8,962 nucleotides of DNA from Methanobacterium sp. (lineage in GTDB: Archaea; Methanobacteriota; Methanobacteria; Methanobacteriales; Methanobacteriaceae). Of this stretch, positions 6,936 to 8,962 are shown piece by piece. Within the stretch, counting starts at the first letter, position 1. Each line of letters begins with the position of its first letter. The notes beneath the pieces are model-generated. The model did no database searches. It was given only the letters and a program-made list of their open reading frames with translations, and was not told the DNA's origin. Made by a program: the position numbers and the translations under genes. The stretch lies in the NCBI GenBank assembly GCA_028700095.1, contig JAQVTJ010000067.1, positions 1-8,962 on the forward strand, given 5' to 3'.

Positions 6936-7259
6936 ATGAAAAAACAAACAACTAAGATAGTACTTTACATTACAGGCCTATCTCTAATTGTGTCTGGTAT
7001 TTTGGGTTTTATTTTACCTCAGCTAGATTTAACTCCCTTTACTTCAGTTGTATGGATAGTACTTGGAATAGTATTTCTAGCAATTGGCTACGGTACAAAA
7101 ATTAGAAAGGTTGTACTATATGCTGCAGGAATATTTTTATTCATAGCAGGTATTTTAGGAATGGAATTCTCACAACTAGGAATATCCACTTTAAACTCTG
7201 TTTTATGGGCAATTTTAGGAATTTTATTTATGTATATTAGTTATAGTGTTAAATACTAA
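6936..7259 (+). CDS. Small four-helix membrane protein with internal duplication
   Basis: A 107-residue hydrophobic protein of unknown function. Four predicted membrane segments lie near residues 8-27, 36-53, 59-76 and 88-104, with short polar links and a basic loop KIRK at 55-58 between the two halves. Residues 7-55 and 58-106 align without gaps at a period of 51 residues; I count 22 identities in 49 positions, including matching K-LY-G, GILG, QL, SV-W, LGI-F and Y--K. It is therefore a duplicated two-helix unit. There is no catalytic motif, so a structural, transport or membrane-stress role cannot be chosen. Start: ATG at 6936, with a TATA box about 30 nt upstream and no Shine-Dalgarno site. 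Downstream it converges with the HEAT-repeat gene, 44 bp away. Confidence 0.85.
   Translation: MKKQTTKIVLYITGLSLIVSGILGFILPQLDLTPFTSVVWIVLGIVFLAIGYGTKIRKVVLYAAGIFLFIAGILGMEFSQLGISTLNSVLWAILGILFMYISYSVKY
6954..7253 (+). repeat. Internal tandem duplication (two units of 49 codons)
   Basis: Unit 1 is 6954-7100 and unit 2 is 7107-7253, separated by two codons. The repeat is clear in the protein, at about 45 percent identity, and is much weaker in the DNA, so the duplication is old. Confidence 0.75.
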
Positions 7260-7281
7260 TGATACGCCTATAATATAATTT

Positions 7282-7317
7282 AAAAAAAAATATGGAAAAT
7301 AAATTATTTTTTATTTT
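7282..7317. terminator. Bidirectional oligo-T terminator between convergent genes
   Basis: Nine A at 7282-7290 give a nine-U tract just after the HEAT-repeat gene on the minus strand. T6 and T4 runs at 7307-7312 and 7314-7317 serve the plus-strand membrane protein gene, overlapping the HEAT gene's last codons. Confidence 0.5.
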
Positions 7318-7688
7318 CAATTGCTTTAATTCCAACTATTGCAACATTTCTTACTATGGGATTATCATCTTCAAGAGCTTCTTTAAAAACTTTTAATCCT
7401 CTTTTATCTGCTATTGATGCTAATCCAAGAGCTGCTCCATAACGCACACTTGGTTTTTCATCTTTCATTAGATGAATTAATGGCTCTACTGCTCTGACAT
7501 CTGACTGCAAGTGATAATGCAGCTGCTTCTTTCACATGCCAATCCTCATCTTCCAAGGCTTTGATGAGAGGTTCAACCGCTTCAGGATCTCCAACTTCTG
7601 CAAGAAGTTCTGCAGCATCTTCTCGAACAACCCAATCCTTATTTTGAAGTTCATCCACAAGAAAATCTATTCTTTTACCTTTGGACAT
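7304..7688 (-). pseudogene. HEAT-repeat (PBS-lyase-like) protein gene with a frameshift at about 7505
   Basis: HEAT repeats of this short type form an alpha-helical protein-binding scaffold; no specific partner is known. The start is the ATG at 7688, with a strong AAGGAGGG at 7701-7694 and a 5 nt spacer. Four repeats are visible: LVDELQNKDWVVREDAAELL; AVEPLIKALEDEDWHVKEAA; then, in another frame, AVEPLIHLMKDEKPSVRYGA; and a degenerate final FKEALEDDNPIVRNVAI. The first frame runs off-family after AALSLA (codon 7508-7506), while the other resumes with SDVRAVEPL at 7504. With a 31-residue period, two residues should separate LA from SDVR but only one base is present, so a loss of about 5 nt fits best. 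The intact product would be about 130 residues. Confidence 0.8.
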
Positions 7689-7811
7689 TTAATCCCTCCT
7701 TGTTGAAATATATTAAAATAGAAAAAAAATATTAGGTTTTTACAATCTATTTTTATGTTTAAACAATTATTAGTAATTATTTATTTTCAAGGGACACTCA
7801 AATTAATTATG

Positions 7812-7837
7812 AAATATTATATCTAAAAATATTATAT
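7812..7837. repeat. Short direct repeat in an AT-rich spacer
   Basis: AAATATTATAT occurs at 7812-7822 and 7827-7837. It lies in the 200 bp spacer (7689-7888) between the HEAT-repeat gene and the flavoprotein gene, which otherwise holds only AT-rich sequence, two copies of GATATTT (7851 and 7864) and a T6 run on the minus strand near 7863-7858 that may terminate the flavoprotein transcript. Confidence 0.3.
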
Positions 7838-7888
7838 ATATTCAAATTAGGATATTTAAAAAAGATATTTGTCTAAAATAATAAATAT

Positions 7889-8578
7889 TTAGATAATATT
7901 CAAATCTGATGGATGGCTTAATACATGTATTCCTTTTAATTCACCTAATTTTGTTGTGTTTTCAATGTCAATATCTCTCATATGTATGGTAATAATTTTA
8001 CCACCGGTTACAGCTTGAAATGGACAATTATCTTGACAAGCACCACAACCCTCACATTTTAAGAGGTTTATTTCCATATAGGGTGTAATTGCATTACTTG
8101 GACATGTCTCAGCAGCTTCACATACTTCACAATTTTGACATTTATCAAGTTCTAATTTAGATGGTAGAACTGTTTGAAGATCACCAGATTCCATATCCAC
8201 AGGGATAATATAGGTTTTAACAAGCCCTTTCCCAGATTGTGCAACTGCATTAGTTATTAGAGTATCTGCTATACCATTAACAATTTTTCCAATGGTATTT
8301 GAAGTGGTAGGAGAAACAACCAGCAGGTCATATGTTCCCAATGAAAAACGGCCAGTCATTGGGAAACTAGAACGTTGATCATCTTCAAGTACCAGCTCCC
8401 TATATTTACCTCCAGTTAAATTTTTAACTGTTTCAAAAAGCCCATACATTTTAAGAACTTCTTCACCTGCACCTGAAAGTAGTATTGTAACTTCATGTGT
8501 CTTTGAAAGTTTAACTAATATATTAACACTTTCTTCTAGTAAATGTCCTGCACCTGTAATTCCCCAAGCAATTCTCAT
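7889..8578 (-). CDS. Iron-sulfur flavoprotein of the MJ0208 type, probable dihydromethanopterin reductase (acceptor), DmrB-like
   Basis: Predicted to pass electrons from a low-potential donor through two [4Fe-4S] clusters to FMN. The related DmrB of Methanosarcina mazei reduces dihydromethanopterin to tetrahydromethanopterin, the last step of making the C1 carrier of methanogenesis. The 229 residues comprise an N-terminal flavoprotein domain (GITGAGH at 7-13, SPTTSNTIGKIVNGIADTLI around 89-108, like the Dfp/UbiX-type fold) and a C-terminal ferredoxin domain with cysteines 147, 150, 153, 159 and 175, 178, 181, 185, each set ending in CP. The spacing in the first set (CxxCxxCx5C) is wider than the standard CxxCxxCx3C of the second. 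The start ATG has AGGAG at 8590-8586. It lies 49 bp downstream of glyA, whose enzyme uses the same cofactor. Substrate assignment is by family and could differ. Confidence 0.85.
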   Translation of the reverse strand: MRIAWGITGAGHLLEESVNILVKLSKTHEVTILLSGAGEEVLKMYGLFETVKNLTGGKYRELVLEDDQRSSFPMTGRFSLGTYDLLVVSPTTSNTIGKIVNGIADTLITNAVAQSGKGLVKTYIIPVDMESGDLQTVLPSKLELDKCQNCEVCEAAETCPSNAITPYMEINLLKCEGCGACQDNCPFQAVTGGKIITIHMRDIDIENTTKLGELKGIHVLSHPSDLNII

Positions 8579-8605
8579 ATTAATTCTCCTAAAAATTTGG
8601 CTTAT

Positions 8606-8613
8606 AAAAAAAA
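8606..8613 (-). terminator. Eight-T tract between glyA and the flavoprotein gene
   Basis: The minus strand has CCC followed by eight T 15 nt after the glyA stop. It could end the glyA transcript or give partial read-through into the flavoprotein gene. No separate promoter with good spacing is visible in the 49 bp gap, so some read-through is likely. Confidence 0.35.
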
Positions 8614-8627
8614 GGGATATTTATTTT

Positions 8628-8962
8628 TTAAAAGTCAACATAGTTATATGCTTCATCATTTTTAAATGCATAATGTACTTTGTTAAATTGACTTATATAT
8701 TCTGTAACTTCCTCTTTAATATTTTCCCCATCAATTACAACCCTTTTTATGAATTCTGCTATTTCTAACATGTTTGATTCTTTTAGTCCTCGTCTGGTTA
8801 TTTCTTGTGTTCCAATACGAATACCTGATGGATCATTTGAATGATATACATCATCCCATGGGAATAGATTTTTGTTGAGAATTATATTATTTGCTTCAAA
8901 ATCCTTTGCAAGATCTGATGCTCTTCCAAAATTTGATACATCCACTGCTAGTTGATGGGATT
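8628..8962 (-). CDS. glyA: Serine hydroxymethyltransferase, C-terminal part only
   Basis: PLP enzyme interconverting serine and glycine; in methanogens it transfers the hydroxymethyl group to tetrahydromethanopterin rather than folate. Only the last 110 complete codons (from 8960) are inside the window, about a quarter of the usual 420 or so residues; the PLP lysine lies outside. The visible part has the family's C-terminal domain: SHQLAVDVSNFGRA, NKNLFPWDD, HSNDPSGIRIGTQEITRRG (the Arg of SGIRIGT binds the substrate carboxylate), EIAEFIKRVVI and a final VHYAF. The frame runs off the edge, so the GTG at 8945 is not the true start. It is upstream of, and probably co-transcribed with, the flavoprotein gene. 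Confidence 0.96.
   Translation of the reverse strand, partial: SHQLAVDVSNFGRASDLAKDFEANNIILNKNLFPWDDVYHSNDPSGIRIGTQEITRRGLKESNMLEIAEFIKRVVIDGENIKEEVTEYISQFNKVHYAFKNDEAYNYVDF

Noticed and set aside
8628..8945. A separate small gene starting at GTG 8945
   Set aside because: The frame continues upstream to the window edge with GlyA sequence (SHQLA), so this is the C-terminus of glyA.

Overview
The window looks like chromosomal DNA from a methanogenic archaeon, most likely order Methanobacteriales (Methanosphaera or Methanobrevibacter type). The evidence is a very AT-rich base composition, an archaeal-type S-adenosylmethionine synthetase, an archaeal/eukaryotic-type isoleucyl-tRNA synthetase with two pairs of zinc ligand sites, an MJ0208-like iron-sulfur flavoprotein (dihydromethanopterin reductase type), and archaeal signals: TATA boxes, GGAG-type Shine-Dalgarno sites and oligo-T terminators. 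Genus is inference; no rRNA or tRNA is present to settle it.

Layout. Positions 1-4550 carry two housekeeping genes on the minus strand, mat followed downstream by ileS, whose 3' end is cut by the window edge. The 266 bp between them hold a nested stem-loop followed by a T-rich tract, then a probable ileS promoter. Positions 4551-5191 are a 640 bp AT-rich gap with no convincing protein gene. It contains the mat promoter and a leader inverted repeat, an isolated strong TATA box, a speculative minus-strand small RNA and a 20 bp dyad. Positions 5192-7259 are a plus-strand block: a frameshifted DUF192 gene, an intact 96-residue protein of unknown function, a heavily decayed calcineurin-like metallophosphoesterase gene, and a 107-residue four-helix membrane protein made by internal duplication. 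Positions 7304-8962 return to the minus strand: a frameshifted HEAT-repeat gene, the two-[4Fe-4S] flavoprotein, and the C-terminal quarter of glyA.

How the genes relate. The intact flanks are mostly one-carbon and translation functions. GlyA in methanogens uses tetrahydromethanopterin, and the neighbouring flavoprotein family includes the enzyme that reduces dihydromethanopterin to that cofactor, so this pair is metabolically coherent. Mat supplies AdoMet. The middle block is different: three of its six protein loci within about 2.5 kb (5192-7688) have reading-frame breaks, while about 2.0 kb of coding sequence on the right and 4.3 kb on the left are intact. The metallophosphoesterase also carries substitutions in metal-site motifs, which points to real gene decay rather than only sequencing error. 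I see no mobile element, CRISPR array, defence system or tRNA. The best candidates for something undescribed are the nested RNA element between mat and ileS, the possible small RNA in the 4.8-5.0 kb gap, and the duplicated membrane protein with a leaderless-type promoter.
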